From Ruegeria arenilitoris (GTDB taxonomy: Bacteria; Pseudomonadota; Alphaproteobacteria; Rhodobacterales; Rhodobacteraceae): 64,000 nucleotides of DNA. Location of the stretch: assembly GCF_013035315.1 (NCBI RefSeq), contig NZ_WQHP01000002.1, positions 1 through 64,000 of the forward strand. Direction: 5' to 3'. Below, in pieces: positions 52,026 through 61,696 of the stretch (its first letter is position 1; the number at the start of each line of letters is the position of its first letter). A model generated the notes under the pieces. It ran no database searches. It was not told the DNA's origin and was given only the letters and a program-made list of their open reading frames with translations. The position numbers were made by a program, and so were the translations under genes.

Positions 52026-52888
52026 GCCTTAAATCCCGACTGGCAAAGAAAGAAATTCTCGTTGCACCGGGCGTGTATGACGGTCTGACGGCTTCGCTGG
52101 CTGAAAAAGCTGGCTTCGAAGCGCTTTATCTGAGCGGCGCGGCTGTTGCCTACACGCGACTTGGCCGTCCCGATATCGGGCTATCCACGGCGTCCGAGAT
52201 GGCGGACACGATGACGCTGATTGCCGATCGGGTCTCGTTACCCGTTATCATCGACGCTGATACCGGCTTTGGAAACGCATTGAACGCTCAGCGTACCACG
52301 CGACTATATGAGCGAGCCGGTGCATCCGCACTGCAAGTTGAAGATCAGACCTTTCCGAAGCGCTGCGGTCATCTGTCGGACAAATCCCTTATCCCGAAGC
52401 AGGAAATGGCTGGAAAAATTGCGGCGATGGCCGACGCGCGCGCCAAAAGTGAAACGCTAATCATTGCCCGCACGGACGCAATCGCCGTCGAGGGGTTCAG
52501 CGCAGCTATCGAGCGCGCTGAAACTTATCTTGAGGCTGGTGCGGATGTACTTTTCCTCGAAGCGCCCCAAAGCCGCGAACAGCTGACGTCCATCGCTGAC
52601 CGGTTTTCCCCGCGCGTTCCCCTGTTGGCGAACATGGTCGAAGGCGGCGCGACCCCGATCCTTGGTGCCGACGATCTAGAGGCTCAGGGTTATTCCATCG
52701 TCATTTTCCCCGGCGGGATCGTCCGGGCTTTGGCCAAAACCGCTCAGGCTTACTATCAGAGCCTGGCAGAGAATGGCTCGAACAAGCCCTTCGCGCAGAA
52801 TATGTTCGACTTCGGCGGTCTGAACGAAGTCATCGGAACTGCCGAGATGCTCGATGCCGGTGCCCGCTATGATGACGCCCAAGGTTGA
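52022..52888 (+). CDS. Isocitrate lyase/PEP mutase superfamily C-C lyase
   Basis: A 288-residue TIM-barrel protein of the methylisocitrate lyase type. Mg-binding residues are D78 and D80 in IIDADTGFGN and E107/D108 in QVEDQ. PKRCGHLSDK (112-121) is the lyase signature, with catalytic C115; mutases and phosphonate hydrolases in this superfamily lack that Cys-Gly-His. Expected reaction: reversible cleavage of a 2-hydroxy (methyl-)tri- or dicarboxylate into pyruvate or glyoxylate plus a short acid. Close functional relatives include 2-methylisocitrate lyase and 2,3-dimethylmalate lyase. It overlaps the upstream stop (ATGA). Confidence 0.86.
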   Translation: MSLKSRLAKKEILVAPGVYDGLTASLAEKAGFEALYLSGAAVAYTRLGRPDIGLSTASEMADTMTLIADRVSLPVIIDADTGFGNALNAQRTTRLYERAGASALQVEDQTFPKRCGHLSDKSLIPKQEMAGKIAAMADARAKSETLIIARTDAIAVEGFSAAIERAETYLEAGADVLFLEAPQSREQLTSIADRFSPRVPLLANMVEGGATPILGADDLEAQGYSIVIFPGGIVRALAKTAQAYYQSLAENGSNKPFAQNMFDFGGLNEVIGTAEMLDAGARYDDAQG

Positions 52889-54239
52889 GAGTGTTGCACC
52901 TGATCGGTTCGATCTGAAGACCGGTACCCTGATCATCGGCGCGGGGGCTTGCGGTCTGGTCGCGGCCTTGTCGGCTTCGGAGGCGGGACAGGACGTGCTG
53001 GTGATCGAAGCCGATCCGGTTCCAAGCGGTTCAACCGCGTTGTCCGCCGGGTTGATCCCTGCTTCTGGCACAAAAGTTCAACAGGCCGCGGGGATCATCG
53101 ACGATGCGGTACTCTTTGCCAGCGACATTCAGTCGAAGGCCCACAGCGAGAACGATCAAGCTCTGGTCGAGTTGTTGACCAGCAATGCCTCGGAGGTCAT
53201 CGACTGGCTGTCTGAACGCCACGCCCTGCCCTTCTCGGTTGTCACGGATTTCGACTACCCCGGTCACTCGCGCCGTCGGATGCACGGGCTGCCGACGCGC
53301 TCGGGACAAGAGTTGATCGACGCGCTTCGCAGCGCCTGCGAGTGTGAAGGTTTGGACATTATCTGTAATCGACGCGCGACAACGCTGTTTCGGGATCAGG
53401 ACCAGATTTCAGGTGTTGCCGTGACCGGCCCGGACGAAACAGTCGAAACCATTGCCTGCGGCCGGCTTATCCTTGCCTGCAACGGTTTTGGTGGCAACCC
53501 TGCACTCGTTTCCGAGCATATGCCGCAAATCGAAGATGCACTATGGTTCGGGCATAGCGGTAACCGAGGCGAGGCTGTTCTGTGGGCAGAGGGGCTGGGT
53601 GCCGGGCTGCAAAACCTGGGGGCCTACCAAGGCCATGGCAATGTCGCGCATCCACATGGAATCCTGATAACCTGGGCGGTGATTACCGAAGGCGGCATAC
53701 AGGTGAACCGCGACGGTCATCGTTTCTGGGACGAGTCACAAGGCTATTCTGAGGCCGCCCGCGCGGTGCTGGCGCAGCCCGACGGAGAAGCCTTCGCCAT
53801 CTTTGACGGCCGCATCGCTGCCATTGCGCGCCAGTTCGAGGATTTCAAGCGCGCGGAAGAGACAGGCGCGATCCGATCCGCTGATACAATCGAAGACCTA
53901 TCGAAGGCACTGGGCCTACCATCTTTGGCTTTGGAGCAAACAATTCAAGAAATCCCCATCGGCGGCACGGATCAATTCGGCCGGTCTTTCAACCCGTCGC
54001 CTTTGGTACCGCCTTACATGGGTGTCCGCGTCACAGGGGCCCTATTCCACACCCAAGGCGGTTTGCGCGTTGATTCCTCTGCGCGCGTCCTCAAAGAGGA
54101 CGGTTCCGCTTTCATCAACCTCTATGCAGGCGGCGGCGCGGCTGTTGGTGTGTCGGGCAAAGGGGACAGCGGATATCTTTCCGGAAATGGACTCTTAAGT
54201 GCCGTAGTGTTGGGTCGTGTAGCAGGACGGGGTTCTTGA
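52869..54239 (+). CDS. FAD-dependent oxidoreductase (fumarate reductase / ketosteroid dehydrogenase-like)
   Basis: A protein of about 456 residues, with the ADP-binding motif TLIIGAGACGLVAALSASEAG near the N-terminus and GDSGYLSGNGLLSAVVLGR at the end, the pattern of the flavoprotein subunit of fumarate reductase and 3-ketosteroid 1-dehydrogenase families. No signal peptide or membrane anchor is present. It probably introduces or removes a C=C bond next to a carbonyl in the degraded compound. Start choice is uncertain (ATG 52854, 52869 or 52872); all overlap the end of the lyase gene. It is the last gene of the operon. Confidence 0.83.
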   Translation: MMTPKVESVAPDRFDLKTGTLIIGAGACGLVAALSASEAGQDVLVIEADPVPSGSTALSAGLIPASGTKVQQAAGIIDDAVLFASDIQSKAHSENDQALVELLTSNASEVIDWLSERHALPFSVVTDFDYPGHSRRRMHGLPTRSGQELIDALRSACECEGLDIICNRRATTLFRDQDQISGVAVTGPDETVETIACGRLILACNGFGGNPALVSEHMPQIEDALWFGHSGNRGEAVLWAEGLGAGLQNLGAYQGHGNVAHPHGILITWAVITEGGIQVNRDGHRFWDESQGYSEAARAVLAQPDGEAFAIFDGRIAAIARQFEDFKRAEETGAIRSADTIEDLSKALGLPSLALEQTIQEIPIGGTDQFGRSFNPSPLVPPYMGVRVTGALFHTQGGLRVDSSARVLKEDGSAFINLYAGGGAAVGVSGKGDSGYLSGNGLLSAVVLGRVAGRGS

Positions 54240-54503
54240 TCCCAAAATTTTCTATCCGAAGCACCTGCATCTTTTTTGCAGCCAAAAGACACGCCGAGCT
54301 GCAGCCATATTCAATAAGCTTCGACGCCGAGTTCACAGGCCAAAAGCGAGTTGCCGAGCACATGCGGATCGACCCTGACGGCGCAGACTTGGAAAGAACT
54401 TTCGGTAATCAAGTGGCCATTTTGGTCAAGATGGCCAAACTGGCAGGAAATTTCCTTCTTCGCTGAAAATGACGCATCGAGCGCACAAACTTGAAGACTG
54501 GAA

Positions 54504-57500
54504 CTAGCCGACGGCAACCTCATCAAGCAGCTCAAAAGCTTCGCGCATGTCGACTGCGTTCTCTCCACCCTTGACCGCCTCAAGGACAGATCGCAGATCG
54601 GAGCTGGCCCTTTGCGCGTCTCCGTATTTTCGGTGTTGTTTCAGACTATCTACCGCCGTTCTAAGTTCGAACATCGTTGCATGCTGTCGTCGTGCAGTGC
54701 TCAAAGCTTTGCGAAACTCGGCTTCGGCCACCTCATTTTCGCAGTTTGCGAGTGCGTAAACTCGATCCGTTTCGGCCTGCGCCCAACCTTCATTGGTGAT
54801 TTCCTGATGTTTGCGCGCTTGGGACAACAAGTGCAAAGCACCTTCCCGGTCACCTGTTTTCAGGGTGAGTTCGGCAATCAAAGTAAGAAAGAAAGGCTTA
54901 TAGTTTCCCGCCCCGCTAGCCCACCAAGCTTCGGATGCCTTGTGCAATGCTTCGATCGTTTCCGGTTTCGGTGAAACATAGGCGCTGACCCAGCTTCGCC
55001 AGAGGTTGGCAGTCAATGACATGAATGTGAATGAATGCTTGGATGAAAGCGCATCAAGTTGGTTGGCAAGCTCAATGACTTTTTCAGGTTCGCGGCGCAG
55101 AAGATGAAGCATGCACAGGTAGGTGAGTGACTGAGCTATGCTGTGTGCGTGCTCAAGCTTATGTGCTGCCGCGACCGCTTGGTTTTGGATTTCAAGCGCT
55201 CTGTCCGGTTCCCCGCGTATCCAGATCGCCAAGCTCAGAAAGCACGACGTGATGGCTGCGTGGTCTGAACCGTAGATAAATGCCAGATGCCCATCACGCT
55301 CGCGGCTGTAAAGCTCCAGGGCTTTGCTAAGATGCGAGTAGGCCGCGTCCAGTTCGCCGATATGAAACAGAACTGCCCCCATGGCACGATGAGCGACCAT
55401 TTGATGCTGTGTCTCATGTGTCGAAGCGGCCATTTTCAGAACTTGTTCGGCAACATCTCTGGCCAAGTCATACTCGGCGCGCACCAAATGGAAGGAATAA
55501 AGACCATTCAGCACCGGGAACAGGTGATCTGTTTCTTCGATCACTTCGCACAGGTGTCGTATCCTTGAGTACACCGCACCGGTCTCATCTGCCGCTATAC
55601 CCGCAGTCGATCGCAGAACGCCCGCCCTGAGAACCTGTATCTCAATTTCCTTACGATCCCGTTCGACGCTCTGCGTCAGGTCGCTCAACTGTTCTATCGC
55701 CAGGGACAGCTGCGTGTTTGCCTCGATATTGGCAGAGCGCTGGACAGCGCGCTGGCCGGCAAGATAGCGATTATCGATGGCCTCGGCGCTCATGCCCGCC
55801 ATGGTGTAGTGGTGGGCCAAAATCTCGGGACTGGCGTCCCCGATAACCGCAGTTTCGTCGCTTAGCGTCTGGGCCACACGAGCATGCAAAACCCGTCGCT
55901 CGCTTTTTAACAGGCTGTTGTAAGCCGTGTCGCGAATTAGGGCGTGACGATAGCTGAAGGTTTCCAGGTTTTCCTCTTCAGATTTAGTGACAACACCCGC
56001 TTCAACCAACAACTCCAACCCCGCGCGCAAGGCCTTGTCACCAACGCGCGCAACGTCGGCGATCAACGGATACGAAAACTGAGGTCCGATCACCGCTCCG
56101 ATCTGCGCCACTTCTTTCGCGGAACTCAGGCGATCCAGTCGCGCCATCAGTGCGTCATGCAACGTGCTGGGAACCGAGCTTGCTGGGGATGTCCCGCCCG
56201 TGTCACGTGGGGCTTTTGCCTCGCTCAAAGCACCTGACTCCAAAAGGTCTTTTGTCACCTCTTCAACGTATAGCGGCACACCGTCAGATCTGGCCGCGAC
56301 GGTGTTGTACATCTCTTCCGAAATCGACTGTCCTTTGGCGACATCGTCCACAATGCTTTTGACCTGGTGAAAGTCCAATTGCTTCAAAACCAGTTTCGAA
56401 AGGTTGGATTGCAGCGCCCAGCCTGGGTCGAACTCGGGTCTGAATGTCATCACAACAAGAACTGGAAGGGTGTGAATCCGGTCGGCAATCCGGTCGAGCA
56501 ACAGCTTTGTTGTCGGATCAATCCAATGCGCATCTTCAAACAAAAGCAGTACGGGTTCTTTCGCAGCTTTTGACGTCAGGTTGTTTAACAACAACTTCAA
56601 CGTCTGCTCCATAAGTTGCTGCGGTGTCAGCTCCAAAGGTCCCAGCTGATCTTCGAATGAAACAGAAAGAAGCGACGCGGCTAGCTTCAGGGCATGGTCA
56701 GATTTGTCATCCAGAACGGATGAGATCTTTTGCAGCTTTTCTTTGTTTGAATCTTCGGAATGAAAATCCGCGGCATTCTCGAATTGACGAATTGCTGGGT
56801 AAAACGCACTCGCGTAATGATACGGTGAGCACTGGTAGCGGACTTGAGTGTGAGAGGCCGCGGGAACGTTCTGCCTTAACTCTTCCACCAGTCGAGACTT
56901 CCCAATTCCCGGCTCACCCGACACCAGCACAATCTGGCCCTGACCAATACTCGCCAGGTTCCACTTTTCGTTCAGAATTTCGTACTCACCAGCGCGGCCG
57001 ACCAAAGGGCTTAGCTGCACGTCATGCATCGCCATAAAACGGCTGTCGGTATCGCGCGCCCTTGTCACTTGCCAGGCTTCGACTTCCTTGGCAAAACCTT
57101 TGAGTTTGAACGCGCCACGCAGAACGTATTCGAAAGTATCGCCAGCCAACTGATGCGTGCTGGGAGCGACGATCAGGGTTCCAGGGTCGGCCATTGCCTG
57201 CAGACGGGCAGCCAGGTTTGGCGTCTCGCCCATCGCTGTTCCGTCCTCAAACATTTTTTCGCCGCGTAAATCGCCGACAACGACCAAACCGGTCGCTATC
57301 CCAATGCGGACATTCAGTTTCGCATGTGTGCGGATCTTTGGTATTTCCTCGATGATGCGAAGGCCTGCGCGAATGGCGCGTTCAGGGTCATCTTCATGCG
57401 CATGGGGAAATCCGAAGAAGACCATGATCCCATCGCCGTAGTAGCTTGCGATGTGCCCATCGAAAGCTGCAACTGACGCGGCACATGTCTCTTTGAAAAG

Positions 57501-57824
57501 CCTCAGAACTTCGGCCAAATCCTCTGGATCGACACGCTGAGCTATCTCCGTCGATCCCACCAAGTCGATGAACATGACGGTAAGCTGCCGACGCTCTGCC
57601 ACGATGGCGGGACCCAATGCCGTGTTGGGTGGTCTCTGTCCCCCCGTTGTATCTGCGCGCACGGCTTTCATGAAACGCCGTCTTGGCCCCAGGGGAAGTC
57701 CGATTGTCACAAGATCTTGGTCGGTCAACTCGGTCAGATCACCGAGTTCGATTTCATGCTCAGCAAAGGCTGCGGAATACTTCGACAAACCGTGTTTCTC
57801 AAGCCAGAGCGCAAGATCAGACAT
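54504..57824 (-). CDS. Large class III cyclase with SAM, AAA ATPase and TPR domains
   Basis: An 1106-residue signalling protein. Domains in order: SAM (about 4-55, LALWLEKHGLSKYSAAF), class III cyclase (80-260) with D87 in MFIDLVGST, D131 in YYGDGIMVFF and N203/R207 in PNLAARLQ, then a STAND/AAA-type ATPase with Walker A GEPGIGKSRL (303-312) and a Walker B in LLLFEDAHW, and a long TPR-like helical C-terminus. The architecture belongs to the widespread cyclase-MalT-type family. GTG 57881 and ATG 57839 are possible longer starts, but ATG 57824 gives the usual N-terminus. It is convergent with the FAD oxidoreductase gene. Confidence 0.9.
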   Translation of the reverse strand: MSDLALWLEKHGLSKYSAAFAEHEIELGDLTELTDQDLVTIGLPLGPRRRFMKAVRADTTGGQRPPNTALGPAIVAERRQLTVMFIDLVGSTEIAQRVDPEDLAEVLRLFKETCAASVAAFDGHIASYYGDGIMVFFGFPHAHEDDPERAIRAGLRIIEEIPKIRTHAKLNVRIGIATGLVVVGDLRGEKMFEDGTAMGETPNLAARLQAMADPGTLIVAPSTHQLAGDTFEYVLRGAFKLKGFAKEVEAWQVTRARDTDSRFMAMHDVQLSPLVGRAGEYEILNEKWNLASIGQGQIVLVSGEPGIGKSRLVEELRQNVPAASHTQVRYQCSPYHYASAFYPAIRQFENAADFHSEDSNKEKLQKISSVLDDKSDHALKLAASLLSVSFEDQLGPLELTPQQLMEQTLKLLLNNLTSKAAKEPVLLLFEDAHWIDPTTKLLLDRIADRIHTLPVLVVMTFRPEFDPGWALQSNLSKLVLKQLDFHQVKSIVDDVAKGQSISEEMYNTVAARSDGVPLYVEEVTKDLLESGALSEAKAPRDTGGTSPASSVPSTLHDALMARLDRLSSAKEVAQIGAVIGPQFSYPLIADVARVGDKALRAGLELLVEAGVVTKSEEENLETFSYRHALIRDTAYNSLLKSERRVLHARVAQTLSDETAVIGDASPEILAHHYTMAGMSAEAIDNRYLAGQRAVQRSANIEANTQLSLAIEQLSDLTQSVERDRKEIEIQVLRAGVLRSTAGIAADETGAVYSRIRHLCEVIEETDHLFPVLNGLYSFHLVRAEYDLARDVAEQVLKMAASTHETQHQMVAHRAMGAVLFHIGELDAAYSHLSKALELYSRERDGHLAFIYGSDHAAITSCFLSLAIWIRGEPDRALEIQNQAVAAAHKLEHAHSIAQSLTYLCMLHLLRREPEKVIELANQLDALSSKHSFTFMSLTANLWRSWVSAYVSPKPETIEALHKASEAWWASGAGNYKPFFLTLIAELTLKTGDREGALHLLSQARKHQEITNEGWAQAETDRVYALANCENEVAEAEFRKALSTARRQHATMFELRTAVDSLKQHRKYGDAQRASSDLRSVLEAVKGGENAVDMREAFELLDEVAVG

Positions 57825-58122
57825 TGTGTTGTTTCGCATGCCATTGCGCAGTACATGTATCTGCGCCTCGCCGGCAAGCACCTCCTTGGCTGTTAACTGC
57901 CCGGAACAGGCTTTGGTCGTCGTCGGAATGACCAGTCCGCATTTTCCTCATTGAAGAACACTGCTTTACAGTCGGTCAAGGGCTTGACTGCCTTGCATGA
58001 TACCGTTTCGCCCAAAACCGAGGCTTTGTTTGCCATCGATTTTGAATGTCGCGGAGGCGTTTTCGTTGTTGATCTGCCATCCAGCGGAATGACTGCCCTT
58101 TCCATTCGGATGCAATGCAAAT

Positions 58123-58497
58123 CTACGTCAGCTCGCAAAAGGCCCCATGCACATCTTTGGCTTTTACCAGGCTGCGGCCCTCGCAAATCACGGTGCCTTC
58201 GGGGGTCGTGCAGCTGGCCCAGAGATCCACCAGGTGTTTTTCGGGGCGCAATTTGGTGATCGTGACTTGCGCGGTCAGGACGGTGTTCAACGGTGCAGCC
58301 GCATGGAACTGCAGGTCTTGTTTTAGGTAGTTGGTGCCTGAACCTGGTAACTCGACCCCAAGCAGGTAGGAAAACAAAGCGGCGAGCAGCGGTTCCGGGA
58401 CGCAGTTGGATTCGGCCCCACTCAGCGTAGTGAAAGCGCGCAAGTCTTCTTGGGTATATCGTCGGGCAATTTGAGCGGATTGTCCTACTTTCAACAT
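58123..58497 (-). CDS. MaoC-like hot-dog protein, degenerate subunit
   Basis: A 124-residue hot-dog fold protein related to MaoC dehydratases (YTQEDLRAFTTLSGAESN, then FHAAAPLNTVLTAQVTITKL). The catalytic Asp-His of the hydratase motif is absent: the expected GDxNPLH segment reads GAESNCVPEP. It overlaps the upstream MaoC gene by seven bases, so it is probably the non-catalytic partner of a two-subunit hydratase, as in ChsH1/ChsH2-type enzymes. Confidence 0.75.
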   Translation of the reverse strand: MLKVGQSAQIARRYTQEDLRAFTTLSGAESNCVPEPLLAALFSYLLGVELPGSGTNYLKQDLQFHAAAPLNTVLTAQVTITKLRPEKHLVDLWASCTTPEGTVICEGRSLVKAKDVHGAFCELT

Positions 58498-58847
58498 TTA
58501 ATCTCGGCCTCTCCGATCAGACATTCCGCGTCGTCGACAACCCGGACGACGCGCATATTCAGGCATCTTTGGGTGTCTTGCTTGATAGACAAATCCAGGG
58601 GTTCTCCGGCAAAAGCCGGGTTAGGAAACATAAGACTTTGTGAAGCCGTGTTGAGAGACGGGTCGTGTTGCTTCAACATGCCCCAAAGCCTGGCATAGAG
58701 CAGCATGCCATGAGACACCGTCCGACCGAACCCGGTGTTTGCACAGAAACCCGGGTCCACGTGGATTGCGTTGTCGTCACCGGACACGCGCGCAAAGGCG
58801 TCGAAATCATCCTGCGTCGGCGTCCAGCGTTCTTGGACGTTAATCAT
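58491..58847 (-). CDS. MaoC-family enoyl-CoA hydratase, catalytic subunit
   Basis: A 118-residue single hot-dog domain. FARVSGDDNAIHVDPGFCANTGFGRTVSHGM contains the (R)-hydratase motif with D24 and H29 in place for water addition across an enoyl-CoA double bond. Full-length (R)-hydratases are usually about 140-150 residues, so this one is short and likely needs the adjacent degenerate MaoC protein. Start overlaps the end of the acyl-CoA ligase gene by eight bases. Confidence 0.8.
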   Translation of the reverse strand: MINVQERWTPTQDDFDAFARVSGDDNAIHVDPGFCANTGFGRTVSHGMLLYARLWGMLKQHDPSLNTASQSLMFPNPAFAGEPLDLSIKQDTQRCLNMRVVRVVDDAECLIGEAEIKC

Positions 58848-60339
58848 GATTAAATGCCTCCATCAGGGCGGGCTTGCGAATTTTACCCGCGGCGGTGCGT
58901 GGAAAATCTTCGACAACTCTGACATGCGCAGGCACTTTGTATCCGGCCAGACGCTCGCGGCACCACGGGCGGAAGTTTTCGACATCAAGCGTTTGTTCCG
59001 GTCGCAATAGAATGAACGCGGCACCAACCTCTCCCCATTTATCGTCGGGCACACCGATCACAGCTGCTTCGAGAACGGCGGGATGGGAATGTAAAACCCT
59101 TTCAACTTCAGCCGGATAGACGTTTTCGCCGCCCGAAATGTACATATCCTTGATGCGGTCGACGATGAAATAATACCCGTCTGTATCGCGGCGTGCGACG
59201 TCTCCGGTTCTGAGCCACCTATCTTCGGTGAAGGTGTTTACCGTAGCTTCCGGGTTGCCAAAATAGCCCGGCGTCACACCGGGGCCTTTGATGTGCAACT
59301 CGCCTACACCCTCCGTGCCATCGGGTACTCCGCTCAATCGTACTTGCGTCAGGCTTTGTGGTTTGCCGACCGAACCGATCTTTTGCTCGGCACGGGCGGG
59401 GTCCATCAGGAATACAGTCGGGCCAGTTTCGGTCATGCCCATTCCATTCAGGACTTTCACACCGCGTTCAGCAAAAAACTGGATCAGGGGTTCCGACAGA
59501 GGGGCACCGCCGCAACCGCAGCGGATATTGCGCCAGTCAAGATCGTCAATCCATGGGGCAAGCGACAACGCCTGATACACCGCGGGTACGGCAAAGAACT
59601 GGTTGATCTGACCTGATGCGATCAGGTCGCGTATCTCGTCAACTTCGAACTTTGGAAAGATGGTCGATGAACCGCCGGACAGAAAAATGGGCAGCGTGTA
59701 AAGGTTGATCCCCGCCGTATGAAACAAAGGCAAGAAACACGCAGAGCGGTCTGTCGACGCGATGTCGATGGCTTGCCCGATGTTTATGGTGTTCGCCCAT
59801 GCCATTCCCGCGGTTTGGATGACGGACTTGGGCAGGCCCGTCGTCCCGGAGGTGAAAAGCAGATACCAAGGCCGATCGGATGGGATCGGAGCCGTCAACT
59901 CCGGGCCACCCTGCTCGATCCATCTGGCGAGGTCGTTTTCTATCGTCAAGAGCGGCGCCCCGACCCCTTTAGCCGTTTCGGCCGCAACCCGTTGGAATTC
60001 CGTGTCCGCAAGCAAAATCGATACACCAACTTGCTCCAATGTCTCCACAAGCTCTGGTGCGGGCTGACGCCAATTCAGTGGGCAGAGAATGATGCCTGTT
60101 TTTTGACATGCAAACAGGGTGATGAAGAACTCGGCGGAGTTTTGGCACAGGATGGCCACTCGGTCGCCCTCGGAAAGACCTTGGCCAGTGAGACCGGCGG
60201 CAACTGCATTTGCGGCGTCATTTATCTGGCCAAAGGTCCAATCGCGCGACGATGCCGTGTCATGAAACGCCAGGGCACTGGGCGAAAGCTCTGCCCTTTT
60301 TGCGGCCATGTCTGGGATCTGGTCAAACATCTCTTTCAT
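58840..60339 (-). CDS. Acyl-CoA synthetase (AMP-binding, class I adenylate-forming)
   Basis: A 499-residue acid:CoA ligase. Core motifs: LLFTSGTTGLPKSVIQ (A3, about 165), GMGMTETGP (A5), WLRTGDVARRDTDGYYFIVDRIKD (A7/A8) and the catalytic lysine in PRTAAGKIRKPAL (A10). It activates a carboxylic acid via acyl-AMP for beta-oxidation-type breakdown. The enoyl-CoA hydratase and two MaoC genes in the same operon supply later steps. The substrate is not identifiable. The start overlaps the hydratase stop (ATGA). Confidence 0.92.
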   Translation of the reverse strand: MKEMFDQIPDMAAKRAELSPSALAFHDTASSRDWTFGQINDAANAVAAGLTGQGLSEGDRVAILCQNSAEFFITLFACQKTGIILCPLNWRQPAPELVETLEQVGVSILLADTEFQRVAAETAKGVGAPLLTIENDLARWIEQGGPELTAPIPSDRPWYLLFTSGTTGLPKSVIQTAGMAWANTINIGQAIDIASTDRSACFLPLFHTAGINLYTLPIFLSGGSSTIFPKFEVDEIRDLIASGQINQFFAVPAVYQALSLAPWIDDLDWRNIRCGCGGAPLSEPLIQFFAERGVKVLNGMGMTETGPTVFLMDPARAEQKIGSVGKPQSLTQVRLSGVPDGTEGVGELHIKGPGVTPGYFGNPEATVNTFTEDRWLRTGDVARRDTDGYYFIVDRIKDMYISGGENVYPAEVERVLHSHPAVLEAAVIGVPDDKWGEVGAAFILLRPEQTLDVENFRPWCRERLAGYKVPAHVRVVEDFPRTAAGKIRKPALMEAFNHD

Positions 60340-61103
60340 CCCCCATGTTGAAGGAATTCTTGCATCTTGGTCAGAGTTTCCGGCCGCCCAATGAGGGCCC
60401 GGAAAGCCTCGGTCTCAGCCTCGAGCCGTGTTTTGACGGCCGCCCGGCGCTTGTCGTCCCAGAACAGGGATTTTGTTGCCAGCGCAGTGCCGGTATCGAT
60501 CTCAGCAAGCAGCTTCGCGGCGCGCGTTTCGGGGTCGGGATCAACAGCCTGAACAAGCCCAAGGCCTTTTAGCTGCTCTGAGCCCTGTCGATGGTTGGCC
60601 ATTATCCAACCGCTTGCGTTTGCGCCGCCAATCAAGTCCGGCAAGAGGGCAGACCATCCGCCATCCGGGGCAAAACCCACCACTCCGTAATAGGGTTGAA
60701 CAAAGGCGTCAGGCGCTGCAACCGCCAGATCAGAGGCAAACACCATCCCGGCCGAACCACCTGTAGCTGCACCGCGAATGGCCGAAGCCAGGACGACCGG
60801 CATCTCGACCATGCGCAAAACCAGCGCCTGCAGAACGGGTACAACCTGCGCTGTATAGCTGTCGATTTGCCCGGCCCGCGCCGCCTCGGCAAACCGTCCG
60901 ACATCCCCGCCGGTCGAAAAATTGCGCCCGCCTGAGATCAGCGCTTTTTGTACATCCGATTGGTCCAGCGCATCAAATGCCCTGTGCAGTTCGGCCAGAA
61001 GGCCGGGTTCCAGAGCATTTGCGCGCGGCGCTTGCAAGCGGATGTGGCAGCAGGGTTCCGAGTTCGGCAGTTCTATTGTTTGCCAAGTGACCAACCCGCT
61101 CAT
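60336..61103 (-). CDS. Enoyl-CoA hydratase/isomerase family protein
   Basis: A 255-residue crotonase-fold protein. SGGRNFSTGGDVGRF and AIRGAATGGSAGMVFASDLAVA are the oxyanion-hole regions. The second catalytic glutamate of typical hydratases (QPEI-x-LG-x-x-P) is not obvious; the segment reads PYYGVVGFAPDGG. It may therefore be an isomerase or act on an unusual acyl-CoA. It lies between the TetR and ligase genes with four-base overlaps, showing one polycistronic unit. Confidence 0.85.
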   Translation of the reverse strand: MSGLVTWQTIELPNSEPCCHIRLQAPRANALEPGLLAELHRAFDALDQSDVQKALISGGRNFSTGGDVGRFAEAARAGQIDSYTAQVVPVLQALVLRMVEMPVVLASAIRGAATGGSAGMVFASDLAVAAPDAFVQPYYGVVGFAPDGGWSALLPDLIGGANASGWIMANHRQGSEQLKGLGLVQAVDPDPETRAAKLLAEIDTGTALATKSLFWDDKRRAAVKTRLEAETEAFRALIGRPETLTKMQEFLQHGG

Positions 61104-61696
61104 GGGGCCAGTCCGTTGCAGATCAACTCATGCGCTTCCGCAACAACGCGGTCGATATCGACGTTGTCGTCCCAAAGCACGTAGCGCTCGCCCAAAGCCT
61201 TCGCGATCCCCATCAAAGCCCAAGCTCTGACCTCGGCATCACCTTCAGATATCTCGCCCTTTTGCACCGCCTGTTCCAACTGATCGGCATAAGCCTTGCC
61301 AAACTCTGTGTAGTAGGTGCGATAGGCTTCGGGATCAACAAATCGGGCCTCTTCTACGATCCGATATTGCAACGGGCGGTCGCGAACTACACGCAAATAG
61401 GCTTCAAGCCCTGCACGCTCGGCTTCCAATCGGTTTGGCGCGTCCACGATCCGTTCGGTCGTCTGGGTTCTTGTGGCGCGGCCCATGTCCTCGACCAGCT
61501 CGCGAAACAGCTCTTCCTTACTGGAAAAGTAGATGTAGAACGTGCCAAGTGCCGTTTCCGCCGCACGTGTAATGTCGGCGATGGAAGCAGCGGCAAAGCC
61601 CTTTTCACCGATCACCTGCTCGGCAGCCGCAAGGATCTTTGCGCGGCGTTCGATCCCGCGTTTGGTTTTCGGTTGGGAAGCAGAGGATTTTGTCAT
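61100..61696 (-). CDS. TetR-family transcriptional regulator
   Basis: A 198-residue TetR regulator: the N-terminal helix-turn-helix is FAAASIADITRAAETALGTF (about 34-53) followed by YIYFSSKEELF, and the C-terminal helical domain binds a ligand, likely an acyl-CoA. It is embedded in the operon and overlaps both neighbours (alpha/beta hydrolase and enoyl-CoA hydratase) by four bases, so it is co-expressed with the pathway it probably represses. Confidence 0.9.
   Translation of the reverse strand: MTKSSASQPKTKRGIERRAKILAAAEQVIGEKGFAAASIADITRAAETALGTFYIYFSSKEELFRELVEDMGRATRTQTTERIVDAPNRLEAERAGLEAYLRVVRDRPLQYRIVEEARFVDPEAYRTYYTEFGKAYADQLEQAVQKGEISEGDAEVRAWALMGIAKALGERYVLWDDNVDIDRVVAEAHELICNGLAP

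Noticed and set aside
54236..54583. Small open frames on both strands in the gap after the FAD oxidoreductase gene
   Set aside because: No ribosome site, no similarity and no conserved composition; treated as a convergent intergenic region.
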